Shown here: piece after piece, positions 16,415-27,302 of the stretch
Layout of the letters: every line of letters begins with the position of its first letter
Numbering within the stretch: the stretch's first letter is position 1
Origin: Caldilineaceae bacterium
GTDB lineage: Bacteria > Chloroflexota > Anaerolineae > Caldilineales > Caldilineaceae
Assembly: GCA_022824685.1 (NCBI GenBank)
Contig: JAJDZJ010000009.1
Location: 1-41,296 of the forward strand
Reading direction: 5' to 3'
DNA length: 41,296 bases
Made by a program: the position numbers and the translations under genes
The notes under the pieces: model-generated
Databases searched by the model: none
Told to the model about the DNA's origin: nothing
Seen by the model: only the letters and a program-made list of their open reading frames with translations

Positions 16415-18727
16415 ATGAAACTGAGACGACTCATCGCTCCATCCTTTTGCCGCGGCGCCCTTCTGCGCATCGCCCTTCTGATCACGCTCACCCAAGCTGT
16501 GGCAGTGACAACCGCCTATGCCCAAAGCGATGACCTGCCCGAGGGCGATCCCGACCGCGAGGCCCTGACCGCGCTCTTCCACGACACCGACGGCGACAAC
16601 TGGGTGAACAATCAGAACTGGCTGACCGACAAACCGCTCAGTGCATGGTATGGCGTCACAACAAACGACAGCGGGCGCGTCACCCGGCTAAGCCTTCGCG
16701 GAAATCGATTGAACGGCGCCGTTCCGCCCCAGCTGGGCTCCCTCACACAGTTGGAACAACTGGTAGTCGACGACAACCTCCTCAGCGGAGAGATTCCTCC
16801 CGAACTGGGCAATCTGTCCCATTTGCAGTGGCTGGACCTCGATAGAAACCAGCTTACCGGGTCGATTCCTCCCGAACTGGGCAACCTCAAACTGTTGGAA
16901 CGGCTGGACCTCTCGGGCAATCAGTTGAGCGGGTCCATCCCTCCTGAGATCGGCGGCCTCAGAGAGCTGCGGACGCTCTACTTCGATGAAAACCAGCTGA
17001 TCGGCGCAATCCCGCCCCAGTTGGGTTTCCTCGCCAATCTGCAGACAATGTTCATCGAAGAGAATCAATTGAGTGGCGAAATTCCGCCAGAACTGGGCAA
17101 TCTGACCCACCTGCGGGCCATGTCTCTGGAGGAGAATAACCTCAGCGGACCGATTCCAGCCGAATTGGGCAACCTCACGCAACTGCGCTCGCTCGATCTC
17201 GACGAGAATAATCTGAGCGGTCCCATTCCCCCCGAACTGGGCAACCTTACCGAGCTGCGCTCGCTCTACCTGGACGAATGCGGGCTGAGCGGACCGATCC
17301 CGCCGCAACTGGGCAACCTGACCCAGCTGCGGACGCTGCTGCTCAATGACAATGCGTTAAGCGGCCCGATCCCCCCCGAACTGGGCAACCTGGCGCGCCT
17401 GCAGTCGCTGCAGCTGGCAGGAAACACCCTGAGCGGCGAAATCCCGCCGGAGTTGGGCGGCATCCTCCAGTTGCACGAGTGGAGTATCGGAGGAAATCAA
17501 CTGACCGGCTGCATTCCCGATAGCTGGCGCAGCGCCGCGTCTATCGATCGCGACCCGTTGGACCTGTCCTTCTGCCCTGCGCCCGCGGAGCTGGAGCCTG
17601 AAACACAGACCCTCTTTGGATTGGACGGCGACCTGCTCTTCACGCTGTACCGCGTCTCCCTGAGGACCCTGACGCATCAGTCGCTGCAGGGTCTTGACCG
17701 CGCAGCCCTCACTTCCCTCTACATTGCCCTGGGCGGAAACGACTGGGTCAACAGTGAGAACTGGCTCAGCGACGAGCCGCTCAACGCTTGGTACGGCGTA
17801 ACCACCGACGTCAACGGCCGCGTGACCAGCCTGGATCTGCGCGGAAATCAGTTGAGCGGTTCGATTCCGGCCGTGATCGGGCGCCTTTCCCACCTGAAAA
17901 GACTGGTGATCGATGACAATCAACTCACCGGTCCAATTCCGCCCGAAATCGGTTACCTGACCCACCTGACCACCCTGGACCTCGACCGAAACCGGCTGAC
18001 GGGCCCGGTCCCTCCGGATCTGGGTAACCTGGCCAACCTGGAACGACTGGACCTCACCGGAAACCAGCTCAACGGGCCCATCCCGGCCCAACTCGGAAAT
18101 CTCACCGCGTTGCGGACCCTCTTCCTCGATGAGAATCGGCTATCCGGCGCCATACCTCCGCAGCTGGGAAACCTGATCGAGCTGCGCACGCTCTACCTCG
18201 AAGAGAACCGCCTGACCGGCCCCATTCCGCCTGAGTTGGGCAATCTGGTAAACGTGAGTCTCTTCTCCCTTGAGGAAAACAGCCTTAGCGGCCCGATTCC
18301 ACCAGAGTTGGGCAACCTCGCAGAGGTCCGCACCCTCTATCTCGACGAGAACGGGTTGAGCGGTCCGATCCCGCCCGAACTCGGCAATCTGGTCCAGCTG
18401 CGCGTCCTCGACCTGGACGAAAACGAGCTCAGCGGTCCAATCCCGCCCGAACTCGGCCGTCTGATCCAGTTGCGAATCCTGTTTCTGCGCGAAAATGAAC
18501 TGAGCGGCTCGATACCCCCTGAACTGGGGAACCTTGCTCACTTGACCTGGCTCTACCTGCAGGAGAACCAGCTGAGCGGGGAAGTGCCATCGGCACTGGG
18601 CAACCTCGCGCGCCTGCAAGGGTTCGGTCTCGGCGCAAACCGGCTCAGCGGCTGCATGCCCGTAAGCCTGAGCCGCGTGCGCCATAACGACCTCGACGAC
18701 GTAAATCTGCCCTTCTGCGTCGAATAG
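16415..18727 (+). CDS. Secreted leucine-rich-repeat protein with two 12-repeat blocks
   Basis: The 770-residue product has a signal peptide (LLRIALLITLTQAVAVTTAYA, cleavage before QSDD). Two copies of one architecture follow. Each has a plant-type N-cap (DREALTALF ... DNWVNNQNWL, and DRAALTSLY ... NDWVNSENWL), twelve consecutive 24-residue repeats of the LxxLxLxxNxLSGPIPPELGNLxx type, and a C-cap with GC[IM]P and a final Cys. This plant-specific LRR class forms binding scaffolds; the ligand is unknown. The caps lack the Cys pair of plant proteins (SAWYGVTT, NAWYGVTT). The ATG at 16415 is preferred for GAGGA nine bases upstream and for the signal peptide. A perfect hairpin lies just after the stop. 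No transmembrane anchor or sorting signal is visible, so it may be released or held by partners. Confidence 0.87.
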   Translation: MKLRRLIAPSFCRGALLRIALLITLTQAVAVTTAYAQSDDLPEGDPDREALTALFHDTDGDNWVNNQNWLTDKPLSAWYGVTTNDSGRVTRLSLRGNRLNGAVPPQLGSLTQLEQLVVDDNLLSGEIPPELGNLSHLQWLDLDRNQLTGSIPPELGNLKLLERLDLSGNQLSGSIPPEIGGLRELRTLYFDENQLIGAIPPQLGFLANLQTMFIEENQLSGEIPPELGNLTHLRAMSLEENNLSGPIPAELGNLTQLRSLDLDENNLSGPIPPELGNLTELRSLYLDECGLSGPIPPQLGNLTQLRTLLLNDNALSGPIPPELGNLARLQSLQLAGNTLSGEIPPELGGILQLHEWSIGGNQLTGCIPDSWRSAASIDRDPLDLSFCPAPAELEPETQTLFGLDGDLLFTLYRVSLRTLTHQSLQGLDRAALTSLYIALGGNDWVNSENWLSDEPLNAWYGVTTDVNGRVTSLDLRGNQLSGSIPAVIGRLSHLKRLVIDDNQLTGPIPPEIGYLTHLTTLDLDRNRLTGPVPPDLGNLANLERLDLTGNQLNGPIPAQLGNLTALRTLFLDENRLSGAIPPQLGNLIELRTLYLEENRLTGPIPPELGNLVNVSLFSLEENSLSGPIPPELGNLAEVRTLYLDENGLSGPIPPELGNLVQLRVLDLDENELSGPIPPELGRLIQLRILFLRENELSGSIPPELGNLAHLTWLYLQENQLSGEVPSALGNLARLQGFGLGANRLSGCMPVSLSRVRHNDLDDVNLPFCVE
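16676..18660 (+). repeat. 24 coding repeats of 72 bp (LRR units) in two blocks
   Basis: Two blocks of twelve 72-bp units each encode the LRR repeats, separated by a linker and a second N-cap (about 17550-17820). Neighbouring units share long stretches such as the codons for GPIPPELGNL but differ in synonymous positions, so the array is old and diverged rather than freshly amplified. Block edges are given to within a repeat. Confidence 0.8.
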
Positions 18728-18736
18728 CCAGCAGAA

Positions 18737-18777
18737 AAGCGAAGGGAGAGTAGCCGTCTGCTACTCTCCCTTCGCTT
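18737..18777. terminator. Perfect 18-bp inverted repeat between convergent genes
   Basis: Left arm AAGCGAAGGGAGAGTAGC (18737-18754) and right arm GCTACTCTCCCTTCGCTT (18760-18777) are exactly complementary around a five-base loop CGTCT. It starts nine bases after the LRR gene stop and lies about 60 bases from the stop of the opposing DedA gene, so it could end transcription from both sides. There is no clear U-run in either direction, so bidirectional terminator is the likeliest role but not proven. Confidence 0.7.
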
Positions 18778-18837
18778 CCCTCACCCCAATTCGGAGCTGT
18801 TGACCCTCGTTCAGTTCGCGTCCCGCTCCCGCTTTCC

Positions 18838-19674
18838 CTACCAACCGCGGTAATATACGTCTCTGTATCCCCTCCGACCGGAAACCCTCGCCACCGCCAT
18901 CTCCTGCCGCAATGGCGAAACAACCTGACTCAAGCTGAAGGCCGCGATGCTTCCATAACTGCGCAAAATCGGCGCAACCTCCGTCTGATAGGCAATATAG
19001 GCGTCGGGCCAGGACACCGGAAGTCTCCACCCAACGCCCTGCCGGCTTCGAACGGATCTTTCCCCTGCTCGTCCCGCCTTCATGCGGCGTGCCGCCATCA
19101 GCATCAGAGCTGCCAGCGCCGCGCCGCCTGCCAGCGGCAGGTAGTGCAGACCCGACTCCACCCGGCGCACCACCTCCGTCGTCTGGTAGCCAACGACCGC
19201 CAGCGCCGGCACCCACAGCAGCTCACCCAGCAGAACGATTGAAAACCAGCGCCGAAAAGGCACGCGCGTCATTCCTGCCGCAACCAGCGCCGGAATTACA
19301 AGCACCGAGAACGCCTTGGCAAAGAACAGCAGTCTGGGCCCGTGCTCCTGCATCTCCCCCTGCAGCCGCTCCAGATGATGACGCCGCAGACCCAGCCATC
19401 TGCCATAGCGCAGCACAGGCTCCTTTCCGTACTTGTAGCCGAGCAAGTACCAGAGGCCGTCAGCAACGATGCCGCCAACGATGGTGCTGATCATAACCAG
19501 CGGCAGTTGCATATATCCCAACGAGGCCGCCACCACAGCCAGCAGTGTCACCATCCGCCCTTCCAGGATCACCAGACCAATCAGCAGCGGATAGCTCCAG
19601 AAGCCCCATTCCTGAAGGGCCTCACCGCGTAGCAGATTCAAAACAGCGTCAAATATCTCGGCACCTGCGTTCAT
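18838..19674 (-). CDS. DedA-family membrane protein
   Basis: The 278-residue product matches the DedA/VTT (SNARE-associated) family, membrane proteins tied to lipid carrier or phospholipid flipping and envelope homeostasis. Visible are a hydrophobic N-terminal segment (YPLLIGLVILEGRMVTLLAVV, where the conserved acidic residue sits) and GGIVADGLWYLLGYKYGKE. Then come FFAKAFSVLVIPALVAAGMTRVPFRRW, the family's F-x-R-F-x-P-x-x-R-like stretch, here with Lys in place of Arg, and two further membrane helices. The C-terminal 70 residues are basic and hydrophilic, longer than usual. The ATG at 19674 overlaps the stop of the DUF2071 gene by four bases, so the two are coupled; GGAAG is eight bases upstream. 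It is the last gene of the run that begins with dnaK. Confidence 0.85.
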   Translation of the reverse strand: MNAGAEIFDAVLNLLRGEALQEWGFWSYPLLIGLVILEGRMVTLLAVVAASLGYMQLPLVMISTIVGGIVADGLWYLLGYKYGKEPVLRYGRWLGLRRHHLERLQGEMQEHGPRLLFFAKAFSVLVIPALVAAGMTRVPFRRWFSIVLLGELLWVPALAVVGYQTTEVVRRVESGLHYLPLAGGAALAALMLMAARRMKAGRAGERSVRSRQGVGWRLPVSWPDAYIAYQTEVAPILRSYGSIAAFSLSQVVSPLRQEMAVARVSGRRGYRDVYYRGW

Positions 19675-20480
19675 TCAATGACTTCCTCTATCTGCCAAGT
19701 CAGCACATCCAGCTTCCTGGCAAAATGCAGAAGCGGCTTCGTATCCGGAAGAAATATCCCGTGCCCCTGCGCCACCCAATTGCGCTCGAACTCCGCCTCT
19801 GCCGGCTGCAGCGGCCAGGGAGCATGGTGAATCTCCCCACGATACACGCGCCCCTTTCTGTCAACACTGTACAGGCAGTATCTCTCCATCAGCCACCGCT
19901 CCAATGAATCGGGAGCCGCCTGATGGACCGGCCCTGTCGGTCGGTAGAAAGCCCGGAACTCCGCCTCCGGCGCGCCCCTGTGCGTGCGCCGGCTGCTATA
20001 GCGTATGCCGTCATCTTCCTTTCTGCAACGCATCTTCGCCCGGAAATACGGCAAATGATAGGTCCTCCGCGCCATCGAGACCGCCAGTGGGTTGCCCGCG
20101 TCCAGGCTGAAAAAGAACACGCCCGGCCTTGGCTCCCTCACACTGCAACTCTTTACGTAGGTGCGCACATTTAGTTCCGGAAATGCCGAAATCCACGGCG
20201 CAGCCGGCGTAAAACGCTGCCGTATGCCCGACATTCGAAATGGGACCACCGACACCCACGCCTCGCCCGCGTACGTGTCCAGCATCAGGCCGGGCGGCGT
20301 CAACTTTGCGATCCGGGAGGCGGGCATGGGCCAGTGGGCAAACAGCAGGTCCTGCCATGACTGAAACATGTGCCACGGGCGAACAGGCAGGGGCCAGGGA
20401 CGGTGCGCCTGTTGGGCCAGGATGCCAGCGGCGCTCTCCTGTCCTATCCGGTCCAGCCAGGCAAGGGGAGCTCTTCTCAT
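19671..20480 (-). CDS. DUF2071/YqjF-family protein
   Basis: The 269-residue product fits the DUF2071 (YqjF-like) family. Characteristic segments are FQSWQDLLFAHWPMP, then LDTYAGEAWVSVVPFRMSGI, PELNVRTYV, FFFSLDAGNPLAV and ERYCLYSV. No function is established for the family; it is a soluble protein with a beta-rich core distantly like START/acetoacetate decarboxylase folds. It sits 11 bases after the peptidase gene and overlaps the DedA gene, so it is in the middle of a compact operon. A purine-rich GAAGAGACG precedes the ATG. Confidence 0.85.
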   Translation of the reverse strand: MRRAPLAWLDRIGQESAAGILAQQAHRPWPLPVRPWHMFQSWQDLLFAHWPMPASRIAKLTPPGLMLDTYAGEAWVSVVPFRMSGIRQRFTPAAPWISAFPELNVRTYVKSCSVREPRPGVFFFSLDAGNPLAVSMARRTYHLPYFRAKMRCRKEDDGIRYSSRRTHRGAPEAEFRAFYRPTGPVHQAAPDSLERWLMERYCLYSVDRKGRVYRGEIHHAPWPLQPAEAEFERNWVAQGHGIFLPDTKPLLHFARKLDVLTWQIEEVIE

Positions 20481-20491
20481 CTATCGTCTCT

Positions 20492-22231
20492 TCACTCTCC
20501 GTAAATCCAGAGAACGATCAGATCATCAATCGGTGTACTGCTGTGCCGCCGCAAAGCGTCCAGAAAGTCATCCGCATAGGCGATGCCGTAGCGATTCGTC
20601 TGCGCATAGTCCAAAAGGGCCGCGAAAAATGCTGTGTCGCCCATGCGCTCCCGCACAGCGTGCAGGAAGAGAGGGCCTTTGCTATATATGATGTTGATAT
20701 AATTGCTCTGATCAAACCCCAGAACCGGGCCACCGACCGGCCTGTCTATACCCAGGTTTCGCGCCGCATTGTAGCGATAGCGAAACACATTCTCCATCAT
20801 GGCCGCCTGCATCTCCGGCCAGTTCACCGCCTCATAGTAAAGATAGACCGCATAGTTGGCCAGAGACTCGTCCAGCCACGGCTCTTCCGGCTGGTCGTTG
20901 CCGATCAGATTGAAGAACCACTGGTGCGCAACCTCGTGCGGCATCGCAATGCCGAAGCCTCCCCCGGCCTCCCCATAAAAGTTGGCCGCCAGTCCAAGGA
21001 TCCCCGCATACTCCATCCCAAAACCGGTCGTCGGCAACGGTACGACATCCAGCTCGCGATACGGATAAGGTCCAAACAAACGGTTAAAGACCCGCAAGCT
21101 CGCCGTTGTCAAGTTCATTGCCGTCTGCGCCGACGCCAGACCCCCCACCGGATAATACGAGTTGACCTGAATCCCATCAACCTCGCCGCTGATCGCCTCC
21201 CAGCGGTCGGTCAGCGTTGCGAAGAATGAGCGTACCGGCCCCGCCGCCATCCGCCACGTCGCCGTACCGTCACCGTTCGTTTCCCGCGCCAGCGTCGAGC
21301 CGCTCGCCGCCACCGACAATCCTTGGGGCGCCGTCAACTCCACCTGGTAGAAACCAATGTCCGCAAAGAAGGAATCACCGAAGCTGGCACCGGCGTCCAG
21401 GTCCCATCCCCTGTGGTCAAAGACCGCCAGTGTGGGATAAAAGCCCGCCAGATCATAGACGCCTTCCACAAACCCGTATAGGCCCGCTCCCGCCGTGCCG
21501 GCTGCCACCTGCGTCGGCAGCGTCGCGCTGAACCAGAGCGTTACGTCCGCTGTCGCCCCGTCGGCCAGCCCTCCGGCAAGCGGTATGCGCGCCGCCGATC
21601 CATCGGGAATATGTCCGACGTGCGCCAACTGACCGTCCACCAGCGCCCGACTGACCTCCGCTGTGCCTCCGTAGGCAGGCAAATTGGGATACAGCCTGAA
21701 ATACAGTTCGTTCAGGCTGGTCTGTTCCTGATTGGTGATCCGCACACGCTGCACGCCCTCCAGCCTTGGTATTTCGCCCGGCAAAAGGCGGACCTGAATG
21801 AAATAATGGGGCGCGCCCGGCAGCCGGTCCGCATCCTCCGCAAATGCGTCCAGCAACGTGCCGCGATAGACTGTGTAGTCGGTCAGATCGATCTCCGGCG
21901 TCGGAAAGAGAGGCTGTTCCTGTACCGGTTGTGGAGTTTGGGTCGGAGTCGGCGGCGGGGCTGTGGGGGGGCGTGTTCCGGTCGGGAGTTCTGCCGCCGG
22001 CGAAGGCGTGGGCGCAACAATGACGTCGTCCTGTTCTTCTGTCGTCGCTGCCGACCCTCTTCCGCAAGCGGTCAGAACAGCCGCTATCGCCAGGCCAACC
22101 ACACACGACATGGCGAATCCGCGTCTCTGTCGCCCGCCGCGCCGTTGCTTTGTCCCAACGCCTGCGAAACGCTTGTCAAAGGCCGACCGCTGCCTCCCAC
22201 GGGTTGCCGGTCCCATCAATTCCGTCCCCAT
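20492..22231 (-). CDS. M1-type metallopeptidase, probable lipoprotein
   Basis: A zinc metallopeptidase of the M1 (gluzincin) type. The site reads MPHEVAHQWFFNLIG (HExxH) followed 18 residues on by WLDESLANY, which supplies the third ligand Glu. GFGMEYAGI upstream corresponds to the family's GxMEN exopeptidase motif in altered form. The N-terminus has a lipobox-like LAIAAVLTAC followed by a Pro/Thr-rich linker (PTPSPAAELPTG and so on), so a membrane-anchored extracytoplasmic enzyme is likely. The start is uncertain: the frame is open to 22393, but the first 54 residues look non-coding. The ATG at 22231 follows GGCGGG; ATGs at 22216 and 22111 are alternatives, the last placing the signal right at the N-terminus. 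It follows the dnaJ gene and precedes DUF2071 by 11 bases. Confidence 0.85.
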   Translation of the reverse strand: MGTELMGPATRGRQRSAFDKRFAGVGTKQRRGGRQRRGFAMSCVVGLAIAAVLTACGRGSAATTEEQDDVIVAPTPSPAAELPTGTRPPTAPPPTPTQTPQPVQEQPLFPTPEIDLTDYTVYRGTLLDAFAEDADRLPGAPHYFIQVRLLPGEIPRLEGVQRVRITNQEQTSLNELYFRLYPNLPAYGGTAEVSRALVDGQLAHVGHIPDGSAARIPLAGGLADGATADVTLWFSATLPTQVAAGTAGAGLYGFVEGVYDLAGFYPTLAVFDHRGWDLDAGASFGDSFFADIGFYQVELTAPQGLSVAASGSTLARETNGDGTATWRMAAGPVRSFFATLTDRWEAISGEVDGIQVNSYYPVGGLASAQTAMNLTTASLRVFNRLFGPYPYRELDVVPLPTTGFGMEYAGILGLAANFYGEAGGGFGIAMPHEVAHQWFFNLIGNDQPEEPWLDESLANYAVYLYYEAVNWPEMQAAMMENVFRYRYNAARNLGIDRPVGGPVLGFDQSNYINIIYSKGPLFLHAVRERMGDTAFFAALLDYAQTNRYGIAYADDFLDALRRHSSTPIDDLIVLWIYGE

Positions 22232-22484
22232 ATGCCCGCCGCTGATTCGAGCTTCCGGCGCGCGGCTGCCAGTCATTCCGCACGGCGCCTGCGCGGCTGC
22301 CCCGTGGCCAGGCGACGAGCCATTCCGTCTCGCGCAGAGCCGGCAACGCGCCGAACCTGACGCTGCCATGCCTCCAGGCCTGACAGCGGCCAACCCTATT
22401 CTTCAACCTCGACCACCCGCTCTCAGGACCATGGCGCCGCCGCGCAGCGAGCCCCACGCACTGCGTTCGATTCGAATACGGCGC

Positions 22485-23423
22485 CTACATCGGCGGCCCG
22501 ATATCCGGCGATTCCCTCTTCAAGTTCTCGACAAGCCGTTTCGCTTCCACACTGAGTGGCACAGGCAGCTCGACCACCACCTCGACCAGCAAGTCTCCTC
22601 GATTCTTGCTGTCTTTCACATCCGGCATGCCCTGGCCCTTGAGCCGGAAAACCTTCCCGTTCTGTGTGTCCGGCGGGATCGTCAACGCCACCGCGCCCTG
22701 CATTGTCGGCACGCGCGCCTCGCCCCCCAGGAGCGCAACAAAAAGGTCCACGGGTACCTTCGTGCGCAAATCCCGCCCTTCTATCCTGAAATCTTTGTGC
22801 GGCTGGACGGACACAGTCATCATCAGGTCGCCGGCCCGAACCTTCGAACCGGTTCTGACGCCGGGCGGTATCGTCACCTCGAAGCGGGACTCTCCCTGCT
22901 GCACGGTCCGCTTTGTCCCGCAAAATGCCTCTTCCAGCGCGATCTCCACCGGAACCGCCTGGTCGCTGTTGGGGCGTCCGAAACTCTGCTGAGGCCCTTG
23001 CCGGAATCCTCTGCGCGGCTGCGCCGCGCCGCCGCCAAACAGCTGCTGAAAGAAATCAGAAAATGTGCCGCCGCCACCGGCCATGCCGCCGAACATCTGC
23101 TCAAACTCTTCAGGACTGACCGCCCGGCCCTGCTGCCGCTCCGCGCCGCCGGCATTGTACCACTGAGACCAATCGAAACTCTGCCCGCTCTGCTCGTACT
23201 GCTTCCACTGGGCCCCAAACTTATCGTACGTCCGCCGCTTCGATTCGTCCGACAGAACCGCATACGCCTCATTGATCTCTTTGAACCGCTGCTCCGCGGC
23301 CGCATCGCCGCTGTTGACATCAGGGTGGTACTCTCGGGCCAGCTTGCGGTATGCCTTCTTAATTTCAGAGGCGCTCGCCTTGCGACGCAACCCCAGAACC
23401 GCGTAATAGTCCTTATAGTCCAC
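22485..23423 (-). CDS. DnaJ-family co-chaperone of the CbpA type
   Basis: The roughly 312-residue product has an N-terminal J domain ([14 protein letters not shown] in [15 protein letters not shown]), a Gly/Gln/Trp-rich linker, and the C-terminal substrate-binding domains ([25 protein letters not shown]). The Cys-rich zinc finger of classical DnaJ is missing, so it belongs to the CbpA-like class, which stimulates DnaK ATPase. The GTG at 23423 is chosen because GGAGAG lies seven bases upstream and the family typically starts at this point; a GTG at 23438 is the alternative. It lies about 180 bases after dnaK with a hairpin in the gap. Confidence 0.9.
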   Translation of the reverse strand: MDYKDYYAVLGLRRKASASEIKKAYRKLAREYHPDVNSGDAAAEQRFKEINEAYAVLSDESKRRTYDKFGAQWKQYEQSGQSFDWSQWYNAGGAERQQGRAVSPEEFEQMFGGMAGGGGTFSDFFQQLFGGGAAQPRRGFRQGPQQSFGRPNSDQAVPVEIALEEAFCGTKRTVQQGESRFEVTIPPGVRTGSKVRAGDLMMTVSVQPHKDFRIEGRDLRTKVPVDLFVALLGGEARVPTMQGAVALTIPPDTQNGKVFRLKGQGMPDVKDSKNRGDLLVEVVVELPVPLSVEAKRLVENLKRESPDIGPPM

Positions 23424-23522
23424 TGATTCGCTCTCCACTCACTTGGCCTTCGCCGCATGCCCCCTTCGCGCCGCGTGCGGCAAACGCTGTCATTTGGAAA
23501 TCGATACCAAGACCAATGACGG

Positions 23523-23549
23523 GAAACCGGGCACAGGGCGCCCGGTTTC
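23523..23549 (-). promoter_or_regulatory. Stem-loop between dnaK and dnaJ
   Basis: Arms GAAACCGGGC (23523-23532) and GCCCGGTTTC (23540-23549) pair perfectly over a seven-base loop. It lies in the dnaK-dnaJ gap. There is no U-run after it on the minus strand, so it is more likely an mRNA-stabilising or attenuating hairpin than a full terminator; it could lower dnaJ output relative to dnaK. Confidence 0.5.
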
Positions 23550-23603
23550 TCTCCATCTTATCGTTCCTGCTCCCAGGCTGGCAACCCTGGCTCCAACCGC
23601 AGC

Positions 23604-25514
<1,911 letters not shown>

Positions 25515-25635
25515 CTGTCGTTGGCCTCCTGTACGAAATGACGCCGGGCGCCCCGTCCGCTCCGCGCTTCAGCCGCCCAGCCCATGACTCCTGATATGAA
25601 CTGTTTTTCACCCTTCGCTTTAATTCTCACCTATC

Positions 25636-25641
25636 ATTATA
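25636..25641 (-). promoter_or_regulatory. Possible -10 box of the dnaK promoter
   Basis: TATAAT reads on the minus strand inside an AT-rich patch about 122 bases ahead of the dnaK start. No good -35 hexamer (ATACCA at 17-base spacing) accompanies it, so this is a weak call based on the -10 match and position alone. Confidence 0.3.
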
Positions 25642-25776
25642 AAAAACTTGTGTATGTATGGTATTGGGCGAGTATTAGCAATTCGTTTGAATTTGCCCAC
25701 GATGATCCTACGCATCCCGTCCAATGCGAAACCCACCGCGCCCGCGCCCCCCTCCTCGCCGCTCCTGCCCACCGAC

Positions 25777-25799
25777 CACGAGCCACTGCAGTTCCGACC
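25777..25799 (+). repeat. Dispersed intergenic repeat, copy 1
   Basis: A 23-base sequence (CACGAGCCACTGCAGTTCC followed by GACC) is repeated exactly at 27838-27860. Core CCACTGCNGTTC recurs at three further places (27859-27870, about 28712-28723 and 41141-41152). Confidence 0.65.
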
Positions 25800-26072
25800 T
25801 GCTACAGAATGTCCGAAGGATGAAGTCGGCAGCAGGAAAGTTCTGGGATACTGAGATTGGGTTGTGATTATGTTGACGGCGCGGACGGGAAGAAGGAGGA
25901 TTGTCTGGCCTGCACGGCAGCGGTCACTTTGTCGGACGCCAGAATTGCCCCAGATGGGCGCACACAACGGCTTCCACTGCGACCAGACGCAGATTGTGTA
26001 TCCGTAGCGACTTCAGCGGTTATGGGAACTGATCAGCCGCGACGAGTCCGTTGGATATCGCCATCATGGCAG

Positions 26073-27302
26073 TCAGAGTGAATTCCACAGCCGCACCATG
26101 AAGCGATCATCTCCCTCCACCAGGTCCGGCTCCGTGCCATTGTGGTCCCGCATCGAGTTGATGATCCGGTTGCGGACTCCCATTCCGTAGTGCTCTATGT
26201 AGCGGTAGTCGCGGAGGATTTCCTTGACCAACTCATTGCGGGCCACACGGACCACGCCTTCTTTCATCTTCTCCACCGTGACACCGTTTGGAAGACGACC
26301 CGGCGAAATCACTTCGAAACGATCCCGGTAAAGCGATACCTCGATGTCGGTCTCTTCGCGCCCGTAGTCGCGATGCGCCACCGCGTTCACGACCGCCTCC
26401 CGTACAGCGTCTAACGGGAAGGACTTCCTGTGGATTCGACGACCTCCTTCGAGGTGCGCGACGCTGCCCATGGTGCGCACGATGAAGTCCACCGTGCGGT
26501 CTACTACGCCATTTTCCACCACCGCGCCGCGGCTCGAAACTCGCGGAGTCAAAGGTCCTCGTATCCGCTCCTCATCAACCGTGTTGTATTCCTTTTCAAA
26601 ACCGGGAAACGCAACCGCGGTCACGCCGGCCTGGGGAAGACGGCGGTTCGGGTTCTTGCCATACAGCAGGAGCCCTGCGACTGTGGCGCAAACTTCATTT
26701 CCCGCCTCAGCCAGAAGATCCGAGTTGAGAAGGAGTTGCCGCATGTACTCGACGTCCGTCCGATCCGGCAGTGAGCGCTTCAGGACATCCTGGTAGTAGT
26801 TCTCGATCCGGTCCATGTCGAGAGATTCCAGCCCAGTGTCCAGCACCGGCTTGATCTCATATCGGACCAACCGGGCTGCCTGATAGAACTGCCCTTCCTC
26901 TTCGCGCGTCGCCTCCCGGGAGGTGCTGCCAGCCCGGACAAACGTCACCCAGGCTCTGCCTCGTCTTGCCTTGTACGGCTTTCCCGGGCTGTCCGCGGCA
27001 AGCTCGGTGACACCTATATCTCTGCCATCCCCAATTTCCATGCAAGTCCAGACGGGGATAATGACAGGCTGGAGTTTCTGGCGAGCGATGTTCATCACCC
27101 ACTCCTCTGCATCCCTACGGCTTCTGGTCAGCCCGGAGATGGCGCCGTCGTCTTCAACACCGAGAAAAAAGACGCCGCCCTCGAGATTCAGCAGCGCGGA
27201 CATCTCCTTGGCAATTTCATCCGGGCGGCAGTCGTCGCGCTTGAGTTCGACGCGTGAGTTCTCCCGATTGGCAATGAGCTGGAGCAGTTCCGTTTTGTTC
27301 AT
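26073..27302 (-). CDS. AlbA_2/Schlafen-type ATP-binding protein
   Basis: The 409-residue product joins an N-terminal AlbA_2 (divergent AAA-4/Schlafen-like) domain to a GHKL-type ATP-binding C-terminal part. The first shows ENSRVELKRDD and LLNLEGGVFFLGVEDDGAISGL, then the YKARRGRAWVTFVRAGSTSREAT strand pair. The second shows VREAVVNAVAHRDYG followed by RFEVISPGRLPNGVTVEKM and the HYGMGVRNRII stretch. These proteins, often annotated as 'RecG-like' or putative DNA-binding regulators, are frequent in mobile or defence-linked regions but have no settled role. The ATG at 27302 has no clear Shine-Dalgarno. A short open frame ends four bases upstream but looks non-coding. No partner gene is adjacent. 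Confidence 0.88.
   Translation of the reverse strand: MNKTELLQLIANRENSRVELKRDDCRPDEIAKEMSALLNLEGGVFFLGVEDDGAISGLTRSRRDAEEWVMNIARQKLQPVIIPVWTCMEIGDGRDIGVTELAADSPGKPYKARRGRAWVTFVRAGSTSREATREEEGQFYQAARLVRYEIKPVLDTGLESLDMDRIENYYQDVLKRSLPDRTDVEYMRQLLLNSDLLAEAGNEVCATVAGLLLYGKNPNRRLPQAGVTAVAFPGFEKEYNTVDEERIRGPLTPRVSSRGAVVENGVVDRTVDFIVRTMGSVAHLEGGRRIHRKSFPLDAVREAVVNAVAHRDYGREETDIEVSLYRDRFEVISPGRLPNGVTVEKMKEGVVRVARNELVKEILRDYRYIEHYGMGVRNRIINSMRDHNGTEPDLVEGDDRFMVRLWNSL

Larger units (their letters stand above)
25515..26072. other. Non-coding stretch upstream of dnaK
   Basis: Short open frames here show no family similarity. The part near 25620-25700 is AT-rich, unlike its surroundings, and probably holds the dnaK promoter. 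A copy of the dispersed CCACTGCAGTTCC repeat lies at 25777-25799. I found no CIRCE element (TTAGCACTC-N9-GAGTGCTAA); GAGTATTAGCA near 25670 is only a chance-level resemblance. Confidence 0.5.

Noticed and set aside
16612..18685. Several antisense frames of 100-244 codons across the LRR gene
   Set aside because: They are shadows created by the repeated GC-rich LRR codons and have repetitive sequence without a fold.
25660..25680. GAGTATTAGCA resembling half of a CIRCE element upstream of dnaK
   Set aside because: No matching second half at the right spacing, so an HrcA operator is not supported.
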